From Limosilactobacillus reuteri (GTDB lineage Bacteria > Bacillota > Bacilli > Lactobacillales > Lactobacillaceae), in assembly GCF_003072625.1 (NCBI RefSeq), contig NZ_CP027805.1:565501-629500 (forward strand): DNA of 64,000 bases. Reading direction: 5' to 3'. Below the pieces are notes generated by a model that worked only from the letters and a program-made list of their open reading frames with translations, was not told the origin of the DNA and searched no databases. Both the position numbers and the translations under genes were made by a program. The stretch's first letter is position 1, and every line of letters starts with the position of its first letter. This document shows, one piece after another, positions 25,689 through 36,005 of this stretch.

Positions 25689-28343
25689 ATGACAGAAAAA
25701 GATATGTCAACCAAGTATGATCCAGCGGCGGTTGAAGAAGGCCGTTATCAATGGTGGATTGATCAAGGATTCTTTAAACCAAGTGGTGACAAAAAGGCTC
25801 ATCCATATTCAATTGTTATTCCACCACCGAATGTTACTGGTAAGTTGCACTTAGGTCATGCTTGGGATACAACTTTACAAGATATGATCATTCGACAAAA
25901 GCGGATGCAAGGCTATGATGTATTATGGGTTCCCGGAATGGACCATGCTGGTATTGCCACCCAGGCGAAAGTTGAAGCCCGTCTTCGTAAACAAGGAATT
26001 TCTCGTTATGACCTTGGCCGTGACAAGTTTGTTCAACAAGTTTGGGACTGGAAAGATGAATATGCTGATATTATTCATCAACAGTGGTCTAAGATGGGGA
26101 TTTCTGTGGATTATGACCGCGAGCGTTTTACCCTTGATGAAGGATTAAATAAGGCTGTTCGGAAAGTCTTTGTTGATCTCTACAGTAAGGGCTTAATTTA
26201 TCGTGGAACTTACATCATCAACTGGGACCCACAAGCACGGACGGCTTTATCAGATATTGAAGTTATTCATAAGGATGATAAGGGTGCATTCTACCATGTT
26301 AAGTATCCATTTACTGATGGAACTACTTTTAACGGTAAGGATTACATCGAAATTGCCACTACTCGTCCAGAAACAATGTTCGGGGATGAAGCGGTTGCCG
26401 TTAACCCTAATGATGAACGTTACAAGGACTTAGTTGGTAAGAAGGTCATGGTGCCACTTGTCAACCGGGAAATTGAGATTATTGCTGATGACTATGTAAC
26501 ACCTGAATTTGGTACTGGGATGGTTAAGATTACCCCAGCTCATGATCCAAACGACTTCAAGGTAGGTAAGCGTCACAATCTTCCTGAACTTAATACAATG
26601 AATGAAGATGCTTCCATGAACGAAAATGCTGGTAAATACGAAGGTATGGACCGTTTTGAAGCTCGTGAAGCGATCGTTAAGGACCTTCAAGATCAAGGTT
26701 ACATGTTAAAGGTTGACCCAATTGTTCACTCTGTTGGTCACTCAGAACGGACAGGGGTACAAGTTGAAGCCCGTCTTTCAACACAATGGTTTGTTAAGAT
26801 GAAGCCATTAGCCGAAGCAGCTCTTAAAAACCAAGATACTGATGACCGGGTTAATTTCGTTCCAGAACGATTTGAACACACCTTTACGCAATGGATGGAA
26901 AATATTCATGATTGGGTTATTTCTCGTCAATTATGGTGGGGTCACCGGATTCCAGCTTGGTATAACAAACAAACTGGCAAAGTTTATGTTGGTATGGAAG
27001 CTCCTAAAGATGCCGAAAATTGGGAACAAGATAAGGATGTCCTTGATACATGGTTCTCCAGTGCGCTTTGGCCATTCTCAACGATGGGCTGGCCTAATAC
27101 AGATTCAGCAGACTTCAAGCGCTACTTCCCAACCAATACTTTAGTTACTGGTTATGACATCATCTTCTTCTGGGTTTCACGGATGATTTTCCAATCGCTT
27201 GAATTTACGGGTCGGGCACCATTTAAGAATGTCCTTCTTCATGGTTTGATTCGTGATGAACAAGGACGAAAGATGAGTAAATCCTTGGGAAACGGTATTG
27301 ACCCAATGGATGTTATCAAGAAGTACGGGGTAGATGCGCTACGGTGGTTCTTAATTACTGGCTCAACGCCGGGTCAAGACATTCGTTTTAGCTACACTAA
27401 GATGGATGCAGCTTGGAACTTTATTAATAAGATTTGGAACGCTAGTCGTTACGTTATCATGAACCTTGGTGAGATGCCTGCCCCAGTCCTTCCCGATAAG
27501 AGTAAGTGGGATTTAGCTGACCAGTGGATTTTGAGTCGGTTAAATGCGACTGTAAAGCAAGTTAACGAACAGTTTGACAAGTTTGAATTTGGTGAAGCTG
27601 GTCGGGCGCTTTACAACTTCATTTGGAATGATTTCTGTGACTGGTATATCGAAATGACCAAGGAGAAGCTCAATAATGGGACTGATGAAGAAAAGAATGA
27701 TACTAAGAATATTCTTGGTTACGTTCTTGATCAGACTTTGAAGATGTTACATCCAATCATGCCATTCGTTACCGAAAAATTATGGCAGTCAATGCCGCAT
27801 GATGGTGAATCAATTATGGTTGCAGATTACCCAGTTGCTAATGCCGAACTTGATGATTCAGCCGCAACTGAACAAATGAATAGTTTGATTGAATTGATTA
27901 AGGCTGTTCGGAACATTCGAAATGAAGCTAATGCACCAATGTCTAAGCCAGTTGATATTTTGGTAAAGGTTGATAACGATCACTTAGCTCAGATGTTGAA
28001 TGATAATCGTGACTATATTGAACGTTTCTGTCATCCAGAAAACTTAACTATTGGTAAGGGTGTTGAAGCTCCTAAGCTTGCGATGAGCGGAATTTTAACA
28101 GGAGCAGAAGTTTACATTCCAATGGCTGAATTGGTTGATCTTGATGAAGAACGAGATCGAATGGAAAAAGAAATTGCTAAACTTGAAAAAGAAGTAGAAC
28201 GTTCACAAAAGAAGCTTGGCAATGAAAAGTTTGTTAATAACGCGCCGGAAAAAGTTGTTGAAGCTGAACGGCAAAAGGCAACGGAATGGCAACAAAAATT
28301 AGCAGCGGCCAAGGAACGCCTTCAATCACTCCAACAAGCTTAG
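25689..28343 (+). CDS. valS: Valyl-tRNA synthetase
   Basis: The 884-residue class I synthetase charges tRNA-Val. The HIGH-type motif is [14 protein letters not shown] (residues 45-58) and KMSKS is in [14 protein letters not shown]. An editing domain ([13 protein letters not shown]) and the C-terminal coiled-coil arm ([17 protein letters not shown]) are present. ATG 25689 has AAAGGAG 8 bases upstream; the open frame upstream overlaps the T-box terminator and is not coding. Expression is under the valine T-box. Confidence 0.97.
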   Translation: MTEKDMSTKYDPAAVEEGRYQWWIDQGFFKPSGDKKAHPYSIVIPPPNVTGKLHLGHAWDTTLQDMIIRQKRMQGYDVLWVPGMDHAGIATQAKVEARLRKQGISRYDLGRDKFVQQVWDWKDEYADIIHQQWSKMGISVDYDRERFTLDEGLNKAVRKVFVDLYSKGLIYRGTYIINWDPQARTALSDIEVIHKDDKGAFYHVKYPFTDGTTFNGKDYIEIATTRPETMFGDEAVAVNPNDERYKDLVGKKVMVPLVNREIEIIADDYVTPEFGTGMVKITPAHDPNDFKVGKRHNLPELNTMNEDASMNENAGKYEGMDRFEAREAIVKDLQDQGYMLKVDPIVHSVGHSERTGVQVEARLSTQWFVKMKPLAEAALKNQDTDDRVNFVPERFEHTFTQWMENIHDWVISRQLWWGHRIPAWYNKQTGKVYVGMEAPKDAENWEQDKDVLDTWFSSALWPFSTMGWPNTDSADFKRYFPTNTLVTGYDIIFFWVSRMIFQSLEFTGRAPFKNVLLHGLIRDEQGRKMSKSLGNGIDPMDVIKKYGVDALRWFLITGSTPGQDIRFSYTKMDAAWNFINKIWNASRYVIMNLGEMPAPVLPDKSKWDLADQWILSRLNATVKQVNEQFDKFEFGEAGRALYNFIWNDFCDWYIEMTKEKLNNGTDEEKNDTKNILGYVLDQTLKMLHPIMPFVTEKLWQSMPHDGESIMVADYPVANAELDDSAATEQMNSLIELIKAVRNIRNEANAPMSKPVDILVKVDNDHLAQMLNDNRDYIERFCHPENLTIGKGVEAPKLAMSGILTGAEVYIPMAELVDLDEERDRMEKEIAKLEKEVERSQKKLGNEKFVNNAPEKVVEAERQKATEWQQKLAAAKERLQSLQQA

Positions 28344-28473
28344 TGTCAATTTATAGTAGGATAATTAACATTTTTGCTGTAAAATGAAAATTATATCATT
28401 TTATTAAATAGGTTAGACTACTGTGAGAATGCTATTGGCTATAATATTTATAAATATAGTTTTAAATTAGATT

Positions 28474-28508
28474 AAAAAGGAATTGGCAATTGCTGATTCC
28501 TTTTTTAG
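28474..28508 (+). terminator. Terminator after valS
   Basis: AAAAAGGAAT (28474-28483) pairs with ATTCCTTTTT (28496-28505). The rest of the 382-base gap to cydA (28344-28725) is AT-rich; I see no gene in it and no operator I would defend. Confidence 0.8.
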
Positions 28509-28725
28509 TTAATATGAAAAAGCAATCATGTATCTTCTAAAACTATTTATCTATTGATAATGGATAAAAAGCCAATAATTAAGCGCTTTATTTAGAGATT
28601 ATTTCACATATTTGCCATTTATTTATTGTAATTATTTATCACAAGTATTATGATTAATTGTGGAGAAACAGGAAGCGATTTCAACTATTCTTTTTATTGA
28701 TGTACTTCGGAGGGAGGTATTTATA

Positions 28726-30144
28726 ATGACTATTCTTAGTCTGGCACGTTTCCAATTTGCCATGACGACGGTTTACCACTTCTTCTTTGTTCCGTTTTCG
28801 ATTGGAACAGCTTTTATCGTCGCCATTATGGAAAGTATGTACGTCTCAACTAAAGACGAAACATACAAAAAAATGGCAAAATTTTGGGGAAATATTTTCT
28901 TACTTAGTTTTGCGGTCGGTGTTGTTACAGGTTTGATTCAGGAATTCCAATTTGGGATGAACTGGTCGGATTACTCACGGTTTATGGGTGATATCTTTGG
29001 TGCTCCATTAGCCCTCGAAGCTTTGCTATCATTCTTTATTGAATCAACATTTATTGGCTTATGGATATTTACCTGGAAAAAGGTTAAGCCAGGGTTACAC
29101 CTTTTCTTTATTTGGATGACGAGTTTTGGTTCATTAACATCTGCTTTATGGATTTTAACTGCCAACTCATTCATGCAACACCCAGTTGGTTATGAAATCA
29201 AGGGTGGCCGTGCAGTAATGGTTAATTTTGGTGCATTGCTTAAAAACCCTCAATTATGGTATGAATTTGGGCATGTTATCCTTAATGCTATCATGATGGG
29301 TGGTATTATTATTGCTGGTTTAACAGCATTCCAACTTCTCAAGAACCAAAAACTTTCTGAAGCTAATAAGAAGTTTTACAAGAAGTCAATGCGTTTAGGA
29401 CTTTTAATTTCATTGATTTTCTCTATTGGTGGAATTGCGTTAGGGGATGCCCAGATGCAATACTTAATCAAAGAACAACCAATGAAATTTGCAGCTACTG
29501 AAGACGTCTTCACGACTACTGGTAAGCATGCGCCGTGGACAATTGTTGGTATTGCCGACATGAAAGACCATGAAGTAAAAGGCAATATCGATATTCCCTA
29601 TGCCCTAAGTATTTTGTCATACCACAAAACTACTGGTGCGGTTACCGGGATGAATGAGCTCAATGCCCAATATAAGAAAAAGTACGGCAAGAATCTTGAT
29701 TACTACCCACCGGTAAATACATTATTCTATAGTTTCCGGATTATGTGTGCAGTTGGTGCTTGGATTTTCTTAGTTTCATTAGTTGGCCTAATTATGACCA
29801 GGGAAAAGAGTAAGAAACCACTTGCACAACGACGCTGGGCACTTTGGTGTATTGCAATTACCACTTTCTTACCATTTATCGGTAATACTGCTGGTTGGTT
29901 TGTAACAGAATTTGGTCGTATTCCATGGACAGTTTATGGCTTGTTTACAATTGCTGAAAGTGTATCGCCAAACGTTTCAGTTGGATCATTATTAACATCA
30001 AATATTGTTTACTTTGTATTATTTACAACTCTTGCAATTACATTAATTTGGTTAATCGTTCTTGAGTTACGTAAGGATCCATCGGAAGCAATTGAACCTA
30101 AATTCAAGAAGGTTCTGGACCCATTTGACAAGGAGGCGTTCTAG
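28726..30144 (+). CDS. cydA: Cytochrome bd ubiquinol oxidase subunit I
   Basis: The 472-residue membrane protein is subunit I of the bd-type quinol oxidase, which reduces oxygen to water. His18 (TTVYHFFFVPF) matches the heme b595 ligand, and GRxPW (FGRIPWTVYGLFT) is conserved. The quinol loop is short, as in Firmicutes. ATG 28726 has GGAGGGAGG upstream, an unusually strong site. It starts the operon cydAB plus two ABC exporter genes, with ndh behind. Function needs heme and menaquinone; no biosynthesis genes for them are in this window. Confidence 0.96.
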   Translation: MTILSLARFQFAMTTVYHFFFVPFSIGTAFIVAIMESMYVSTKDETYKKMAKFWGNIFLLSFAVGVVTGLIQEFQFGMNWSDYSRFMGDIFGAPLALEALLSFFIESTFIGLWIFTWKKVKPGLHLFFIWMTSFGSLTSALWILTANSFMQHPVGYEIKGGRAVMVNFGALLKNPQLWYEFGHVILNAIMMGGIIIAGLTAFQLLKNQKLSEANKKFYKKSMRLGLLISLIFSIGGIALGDAQMQYLIKEQPMKFAATEDVFTTTGKHAPWTIVGIADMKDHEVKGNIDIPYALSILSYHKTTGAVTGMNELNAQYKKKYGKNLDYYPPVNTLFYSFRIMCAVGAWIFLVSLVGLIMTREKSKKPLAQRRWALWCIAITTFLPFIGNTAGWFVTEFGRIPWTVYGLFTIAESVSPNVSVGSLLTSNIVYFVLFTTLAITLIWLIVLELRKDPSEAIEPKFKKVLDPFDKEAF

Positions 30145-31161
30145 ATGAGTTTTCTTCAATTATTATGGTTTGTATTGATTGGAGTGCTTTTTGCCGGCTT
30201 CTTCTTCCTAGATGGATTTGATTATGGGGTAGGAATGGCGGTCAAAACACTTGCTCATAATGAATCAGAGCGTGATCAACTTGTGCGGACAATTGGACCG
30301 GTTTGGGATGCAAATGAAGTGTGGTTAATCACTGCTGGTGGTGCAATGTTTGCCTCTTTTCCATACTGGTACGCTAGTCTTTTCAGTGGATATTACTTAA
30401 TCTTAATGATTATTTTAGCTGGTTTAATTATTCGTGGTGTTTCTTTTGAATTCCGTAAAAATAGTCCAATGCCACAAAAGCGGATTTGGGATTGGGCATT
30501 AGCAATTGGTAGTGCCATCGTTCCATTTTTCCTCGGGATTATGTTTGTTAGCATGATTCATGGAATGCCAATTGATGCTAACGGTAATTTCCACGCAGGA
30601 TTCTTTGACTATTTCAACTGGCTTTCAGTTGTTGGTGGAATTGCCTTATTGCTATTAACCTACTTACATGGAATTAATTATATTGCTTTAAAGACGACTG
30701 GTCCGGTTCAAGAACGAGCCCGGAACTACGCTGGATTTTTGTACTGGATTCTTTATGCTGGCGAAGTTGTCTTTGCATTACTATTAATCTTTATGACTGA
30801 CTTTATGGCTGTTCACCCAGTTGGCACAATCATCATGCTTTTATTGATTGTTGGCTTCTCAGTTTTGGCTCAAGCGGAAACCTTTGCTGGTCATGAACTG
30901 GTTGCATTTATTTCAAGTGGGTTAACCTTAGTATCATTGGTTGTATTGATCTTTATTGGTCTCTTCCCACGGGTACTAATTAGTAGCATTAGTCCGAAGT
31001 ACAGCATTCTTATTCAAAATGCTTCCTCAACAGAATATACGTTGACAGTGATGACAATTGCTACTTGCTGTCTTTTACCATTTGTTTTGGCATATACAAT
31101 CTGGGCTTACTGGATTTTCCGTAAACGGATTGCAATGCCGGCTATTCCGGAGGTTAAATAA
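30145..31161 (+). CDS. cydB: Cytochrome bd ubiquinol oxidase subunit II
   Basis: The 338-residue membrane protein is subunit II. It starts with LQLLWFVLIGVLFAGFFFLDGFDYG, carrying the conserved FDYG motif, followed by GPVWDANEVWLITAGGAMFASFP split by its family pattern, and has about eight membrane segments. It begins at the base after the cydA stop, with AAGGAGG inside the end of cydA, so the two are co-translated and made in equal amounts. Confidence 0.96.
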   Translation: MSFLQLLWFVLIGVLFAGFFFLDGFDYGVGMAVKTLAHNESERDQLVRTIGPVWDANEVWLITAGGAMFASFPYWYASLFSGYYLILMIILAGLIIRGVSFEFRKNSPMPQKRIWDWALAIGSAIVPFFLGIMFVSMIHGMPIDANGNFHAGFFDYFNWLSVVGGIALLLLTYLHGINYIALKTTGPVQERARNYAGFLYWILYAGEVVFALLLIFMTDFMAVHPVGTIIMLLLIVGFSVLAQAETFAGHELVAFISSGLTLVSLVVLIFIGLFPRVLISSISPKYSILIQNASSTEYTLTVMTIATCCLLPFVLAYTIWAYWIFRKRIAMPAIPEVK

Positions 31162-31166
31162 AATTT

Positions 31167-32897
31167 ATGATTGATCGACTACTCTTCAAAATCGAGGGGA
31201 GCAGACATATCATGATTAAGCTTGTGGGGCTTTATGTCCTGCAAGCTTTTCTTATCCTTGGTCAGGGATTGAGTTTGGCTGCTTTACTAACAGGTTTATG
31301 GCAAGGACATTCGCTCCTAAGTCAAATATATGGCTTAAGTGGATTTATTGTTTGCTACCTCTTACGCCATGGGCTAACCGAAATCGGTAATAATTGGCTT
31401 GATAAGTATTCAGCTGGTGCTACGCAAAATTTTCGTCAGCAATTATTAAAAAAAGTCTTTGCACTTGGACCAGTAATTGTTCAGCGAGAGGGAACCGGTA
31501 ATATGGTTACTTTGGCTCTTGATGGCATTAAAGAAGTTGAAAATTATATTCGACTTATTTATAGCAAGGTGATCAGCATGATGATTATTCCAGTCATTAT
31601 TTTGGTTATCTGTTTCTGGCTTGATTGGATTTCTGGCATTGTTATGCTGTTAGTTTATCCTTTGATTGTTTTATTTATGATTATTTTAGGTTATGCGGCG
31701 AAGGCCAAAGCTGATCGCCAATTTGCAGCTTTTCAAATACTGTCCAATCATTTTATTGATTCCTTGCGGGGAATTGATACATTGAAGTACTTTGGTCTTA
31801 GCAAGAAGTATTCGCAAAGTATTTATCGGTCAAGTGAACGTTTTCGAAAATCAACAATGAGCGTGATTAAAGTAGCGATGTTATCAACGTTTGCTCTTGA
31901 TTTTTTTACAACATTAGCTATTGCAATCTTAGCGGTCTTCCTTGGATTGCGGTTAATTAATAGTCACTTATTGTTATTCCCAGCATTAGCAATTCTGATC
32001 TTGGCACCTGAGTATTTTTTGCCGATTAGGAACTTTGCAAGTGATTATCATGCAACATTGAATGGTAAAAATTCATTTCATGCTGTTCGGCGAATTCTTG
32101 AGATGCCATTACCAAAGAGGCCAACTGTTGAATTACACCAGTGGACAGGAGTAGATGAGTTAAGTCTTGAGAATGTTGAGTTTATGTATCCTCAAAATGG
32201 CAGTGAATTAACAAACCTTGATTTAACAGTTAAGGGAAATCAAAAAATTGGCATTATTGGGATGAGTGGAGCCGGAAAGACAACTTTAATTAATCTTTTA
32301 AGTGGCTTTTTGGCGCCAACAAGTGGTCAAATTACCATTCAAGGAAAAAAAGTAACGACTTTGGATATCTATGACTGGCAAAAACAGATTCTCTACATTC
32401 CACAGACTCCTTATATTTTTGCAGATACGTTAAAAAATAATATTGCCTTTTATACTCCAAATGTCAGTGAAGATAAAATAAAAGAAGCAATTCATGTTGT
32501 CGGCTTAGATAGTCTTGTTGCTGAATTACCACAAGGATTAGGGACAATGATTGGCAGCGGCCACCGAGCATTAAGTGGTGGTCAGGCACAGCGAATTGCC
32601 TTAGCTCGAGCATTCCTTGATCCAGAACGCCGGGTAATGATTTTTGATGAGCCGACCGCCCACCTCGATATTGAGACCGAACTAGAGTTGAAAAAAAGAA
32701 TGCTTCCTTTAATGGAAAATAGGTTAGTCTTTTTTGCTACCCACCGTTTGCATTGGATGAAGCAGATGGACTACATTTTGGTATTGAAGAATGGCAAGTT
32801 AATTGAACAAGGAACATATCAGCAATTGCTTGATGAACATGGTTACTTTACAGAACTGATGGACCAAACACGAGGAAAGGAGATAACCCATGAATAA
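31167..32897 (+). CDS. cydD: Heterodimeric ABC exporter, CydD-type subunit
   Basis: The 576-residue half-exporter has a six-segment membrane domain (1-320) and an ATPase domain with Walker A (GMSGAGKTT), signature ALSGGQAQRIALARA and Walker B (VMIFDEPTAHLD). With the next gene it forms the thiol exporter needed for cytochrome bd assembly. The first subunit matches CydD of E. coli; in B. subtilis naming it would be cydC. Start MIDRLLFKIEG fits relatives although GGAGG is 13 bases upstream. It overlaps the next gene by 8 bases. Confidence 0.92.
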   Translation: MIDRLLFKIEGSRHIMIKLVGLYVLQAFLILGQGLSLAALLTGLWQGHSLLSQIYGLSGFIVCYLLRHGLTEIGNNWLDKYSAGATQNFRQQLLKKVFALGPVIVQREGTGNMVTLALDGIKEVENYIRLIYSKVISMMIIPVIILVICFWLDWISGIVMLLVYPLIVLFMIILGYAAKAKADRQFAAFQILSNHFIDSLRGIDTLKYFGLSKKYSQSIYRSSERFRKSTMSVIKVAMLSTFALDFFTTLAIAILAVFLGLRLINSHLLLFPALAILILAPEYFLPIRNFASDYHATLNGKNSFHAVRRILEMPLPKRPTVELHQWTGVDELSLENVEFMYPQNGSELTNLDLTVKGNQKIGIIGMSGAGKTTLINLLSGFLAPTSGQITIQGKKVTTLDIYDWQKQILYIPQTPYIFADTLKNNIAFYTPNVSEDKIKEAIHVVGLDSLVAELPQGLGTMIGSGHRALSGGQAQRIALARAFLDPERRVMIFDEPTAHLDIETELELKKRMLPLMENRLVFFATHRLHWMKQMDYILVLKNGKLIEQGTYQQLLDEHGYFTELMDQTRGKEITHE

Positions 32898-34635
32898 GAT
32901 TCCTTTACTTAAAGCAATGAAACATGATCGGTGGGTGAAACCCTTCCTGAAGCGTTACAAGTGGACCTTGGTATTAGCAATTACCCTTGGGATTGTTACC
33001 TTTATTTGTGCTAGTGGATTGATGTTCACCGCGGGCTACTTAATCAGTAAGTCCGCAACGATGCCTTTTAATATTTTGTTAGTATATGTTCCCATCGTTC
33101 TTACTCGTGCCTTTGGGATTTTTAGACCGGTGACTAATTATTTTGAACGATTGGTTAGTCATAATTGGGTTCTTAAAATGACTTCTGCATTTCGTAAAAA
33201 GCTTTATGATTCGTTAGAGCAGGATGCCGTTTTCTTTAATAGTAAGTATCGAATTGGAGACATTCTTGGGTTACTTTCAGAGGACGTTGCCCACATTCAA
33301 AATTTGTATTTACGAACGATTTTTCCGATGCTAGTTGCATTTGGGCTTTATGCCATTATCGTTATTGGAATGGGGGTAATCTCTCCGCTTATGGGACTTT
33401 TAATGTTAGTTCTATTCGGCTTAATCATCATTGCTGTTCCCGTGTGGTCAGTGCTTGTTAATGGTGCGCGCCAGCAACTAGAAAAGCAATATACCAATAC
33501 CTTGTATGCTGATCTTACTGATAATATCATGGGGATTACAGACTGGGTATTTGCGGGGCGCAGTGCGGATTACTTGCAGCACTATGATAAAAGCGAGAAA
33601 AACGTATTAGCATCTCAAAAAGCGATGAAACGTTTTGAACATTGGCGTGATTTTATCCTTCAGGTAATGATTTTATTAGTGGTTGTTAGTCTTATTATAT
33701 GGGGAGCAGCGCGTTTTGGCGGTCATTGGGGAGGCAGTGCAAATTGGATTGCGGCCTTTGTCCTTTGTGTCTTTCCCCTTGATGAAGTGTTGTCTAGCTT
33801 GCCAGCAGCCGCTCAAGAAACTAATGTATATACGGATTCATTAAAGCGATTGAATGAATTGCCGCAACCGCCAGCTCCTTCTAAGACTAATATTGATATT
33901 GCTGCTCCTTATCATCTTAAAATTACGGATGTTTATTATCGCTATCCCAAAACGGAGAAGATGATCTTGCAGGGAATTAACCTTAATGTGAATCCAGGTA
34001 AAAAGCTTGCCATTCTTGGTCGTAGTGGGGCTGGAAAGAGTACGTTAGCTAGTTTGATTCGGGGAGACCGGAAGCCTACTTCGGGCACTGTTACTCTTAA
34101 TAATGTGCCAACGGATGAATTTGGTGATGAGATTTCGAATTATATTGGAATCGTTCACCAATCACCATATCTATTTCATACCACAATTTTAAATAATATT
34201 CGTTTGGGAAACGAGAATGCGACAGAGGATCAAGTATGGGATGTTCTTGAACGCGTTGGGTTGGCCGCTATGATTAGACGACTGCCAAAAGGACTTCATA
34301 CGATGGTTGATGAGGCAGGGTTACGATTTTCTGGCGGAGAGCGTCACCGGTTGTCTCTTGCACGGATTTTGCTCAAGGATGCACCCATTCTCCTTTTAGA
34401 CGAACCAACTGTCGGATTAGACCCGGTAACAGAAGAAAAGGTAATTGAGACATTTATGAAGCAGCTACAAGGAAAAACTTTGATTTGGATTACTCACCAT
34501 TTACAAGGAATAGAAATGATGGATCAAGTTGTTTTTATTGAAAATGGTAAAATTACAATGCAAGGTAGCCCGGTAGAATTACAAAAAACAAACGAACATT
34601 ACCGGGCGTTAAAAATGGCAGATGAGGGTATCTAG
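32890..34635 (+). CDS. cydC: Heterodimeric ABC exporter, CydC-type subunit
   Basis: The 581-residue partner subunit has a membrane domain (about 1-325) and an ATPase domain with Walker A (GRSGAGKST), signature RFSGGERHRLSLARI and Walker B (ILLLDEPTVGLD). ATG 32890 lies behind AAAGGAG and overlaps the end of the previous gene, indicating coupled synthesis of the heterodimer. The pair exports cysteine/glutathione-type thiols in E. coli and is required for heme insertion into bd oxidase. B. subtilis nomenclature would call it cydD. Confidence 0.92.
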   Translation: MNKIPLLKAMKHDRWVKPFLKRYKWTLVLAITLGIVTFICASGLMFTAGYLISKSATMPFNILLVYVPIVLTRAFGIFRPVTNYFERLVSHNWVLKMTSAFRKKLYDSLEQDAVFFNSKYRIGDILGLLSEDVAHIQNLYLRTIFPMLVAFGLYAIIVIGMGVISPLMGLLMLVLFGLIIIAVPVWSVLVNGARQQLEKQYTNTLYADLTDNIMGITDWVFAGRSADYLQHYDKSEKNVLASQKAMKRFEHWRDFILQVMILLVVVSLIIWGAARFGGHWGGSANWIAAFVLCVFPLDEVLSSLPAAAQETNVYTDSLKRLNELPQPPAPSKTNIDIAAPYHLKITDVYYRYPKTEKMILQGINLNVNPGKKLAILGRSGAGKSTLASLIRGDRKPTSGTVTLNNVPTDEFGDEISNYIGIVHQSPYLFHTTILNNIRLGNENATEDQVWDVLERVGLAAMIRRLPKGLHTMVDEAGLRFSGGERHRLSLARILLKDAPILLLDEPTVGLDPVTEEKVIETFMKQLQGKTLIWITHHLQGIEMMDQVVFIENGKITMQGSPVELQKTNEHYRALKMADEGI

Positions 34636-34647
34636 ATAGTTTAGAAA

Positions 34648-34656
34648 TGTTATAAT
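34648..34656 (+). promoter_or_regulatory. ndh extended -10 promoter
   Basis: TGTTATAAT (TG-n-TATAAT) lies in the 53-base gap before ndh. It suggests that ndh has its own promoter in addition to readthrough from the cyd operon. Confidence 0.55.
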
Positions 34657-34688
34657 AAATAGGACTATTGATGAAGGGATGAATAGTA

Positions 34689-35903
34689 ATGAAAGAAGTT
34701 GTTGTACTTGGAGCTGGTTACGCTGGCTTAAAGACGGTCGTATTATTACAAAAAAAGCTGAAAACTAATGTTCATATTACATTAGTTGATCGTAATAATT
34801 ATCATTATGAAGCTACTGATTTACACGAAGCTGCTGCGGGAACGCAAAGTGCCTCAAGGATCACTTATCCAATTAGTGATGTTATTAATCCACAAATTAC
34901 TACCTTTATTCAAGATGAAGTTGTAAAGATCGATCCTGATAAAAAGACGGTTAAACTTGCTGGTGATGAAGAACTACTGCACTATGATTATTGTGTATTA
35001 GGGCTTGGTTTTGTTTCAGAAACCTTTGGAATTTCTGGTGCTGAAGAAAATGCATTACCAATGACTAATGTTAAAGAAGCTTTAGCAATTTATGACCATA
35101 TCATTGCCAAAATGAAAGATTATCGTACCACGCACAATCCTGATGATCTTCAAATTGTTATTTGTGGTGGTGGATTTACTGGAATTGAATTAGCAGGGGC
35201 GCTTGTTGACGCTCGAGCAAGTTATGCCAAAATCGCTGGAGTTTCACCAGATGAAATTAAAATTACGTTGATTGAAGCTTCAACAAGATTACTTCCAATG
35301 TTTAGTGAAAAACTTGCCGAATATGGGGTGAACCTTGTTAAGAGCCTTAATGTCCAACTACTTGATGGTTCACGAATTAGCAAGATTGAACCGGGCAAGG
35401 TCATCTACAAACATGGCGATGATAATGAAGAGTCCCTTACTGCTGGTACAATTATCTGGACAACTGGAGTAAGTGGTAATCCATTGATGGAAGAATGCGG
35501 TTTTGATGCTAAGCGTGGTCGGGTAATCGTTACTGACCACTTAACAGATCCTAAGCACGATGATATTTACATCATTGGGGATGTTGCTGCTGTAATGCCA
35601 CCGGATGGTAAACGCCCATATCCAACTACTGCACAAATTGCCCTAGCAATGGCTGATTACACGGCGGAAGATATTGTTAGCCGTATTAAGACTGGCAAGC
35701 ATGAAGCTAAGCCATTTACTTACAAGTCATTAGGAACAGTTGCTTCCGTTGGTAATACACGGGCATTTGGTGAAGCAATGGGGCACGAATTACGTGGATA
35801 TCCTGCTTCAGCAATGAAGAAAATTATTGCGGACCGTTCCTTGTTAGAAACAGGTGGTTTGAAAGAGCTATTTGCTAAAGGACGCTTTGACTTATATCAC
35901 TAG
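34689..35903 (+). CDS. ndh: Type II NADH dehydrogenase
   Basis: The 404-residue flavoprotein passes electrons from NADH to quinone without pumping protons. It has an N-terminal FAD dinucleotide fold (VVVLGAGYAGLKTVV), a central NAD(H) fold (VICGGGFTGIELAGAL) and the conserved FAD contact IYIIGDVAAVM. The C-terminal part is amphipathic and would bind the membrane surface. Its place behind cydABCD makes a complete minimal NADH-to-oxygen chain once quinone and heme are supplied. Start ATG 34689 has AAGGGATGAAT upstream. Confidence 0.93.
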   Translation: MKEVVVLGAGYAGLKTVVLLQKKLKTNVHITLVDRNNYHYEATDLHEAAAGTQSASRITYPISDVINPQITTFIQDEVVKIDPDKKTVKLAGDEELLHYDYCVLGLGFVSETFGISGAEENALPMTNVKEALAIYDHIIAKMKDYRTTHNPDDLQIVICGGGFTGIELAGALVDARASYAKIAGVSPDEIKITLIEASTRLLPMFSEKLAEYGVNLVKSLNVQLLDGSRISKIEPGKVIYKHGDDNEESLTAGTIIWTTGVSGNPLMEECGFDAKRGRVIVTDHLTDPKHDDIYIIGDVAAVMPPDGKRPYPTTAQIALAMADYTAEDIVSRIKTGKHEAKPFTYKSLGTVASVGNTRAFGEAMGHELRGYPASAMKKIIADRSLLETGGLKELFAKGRFDLYH

Positions 35904-35911
35904 AAAATGAA

Positions 35912-35956
35912 TGAGGCTGAGAAAAAACTTTTGTTTTTTCAACGGCCTCGTTTTTA
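35912..35956 (+). terminator. Terminator after ndh
   Basis: GAGGCtGAGAAAAAAC pairs, with a small mismatch, with GTTTTTTCaacGGCCTC, followed by GTTTTTATAC. Confidence 0.8.
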
Positions 35957-36005
35957 TACTTATATGCTAAAAAGGTATGGCGATAATAAATAAAGGGTGA
36001 AATAA

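Noticed and set aside
28344-28725. Rex or CRE operator before cydA
   Set aside because: Half-sites such as TTCACA and AAAGCGCTTAAT occur, but none forms a convincing full operator.
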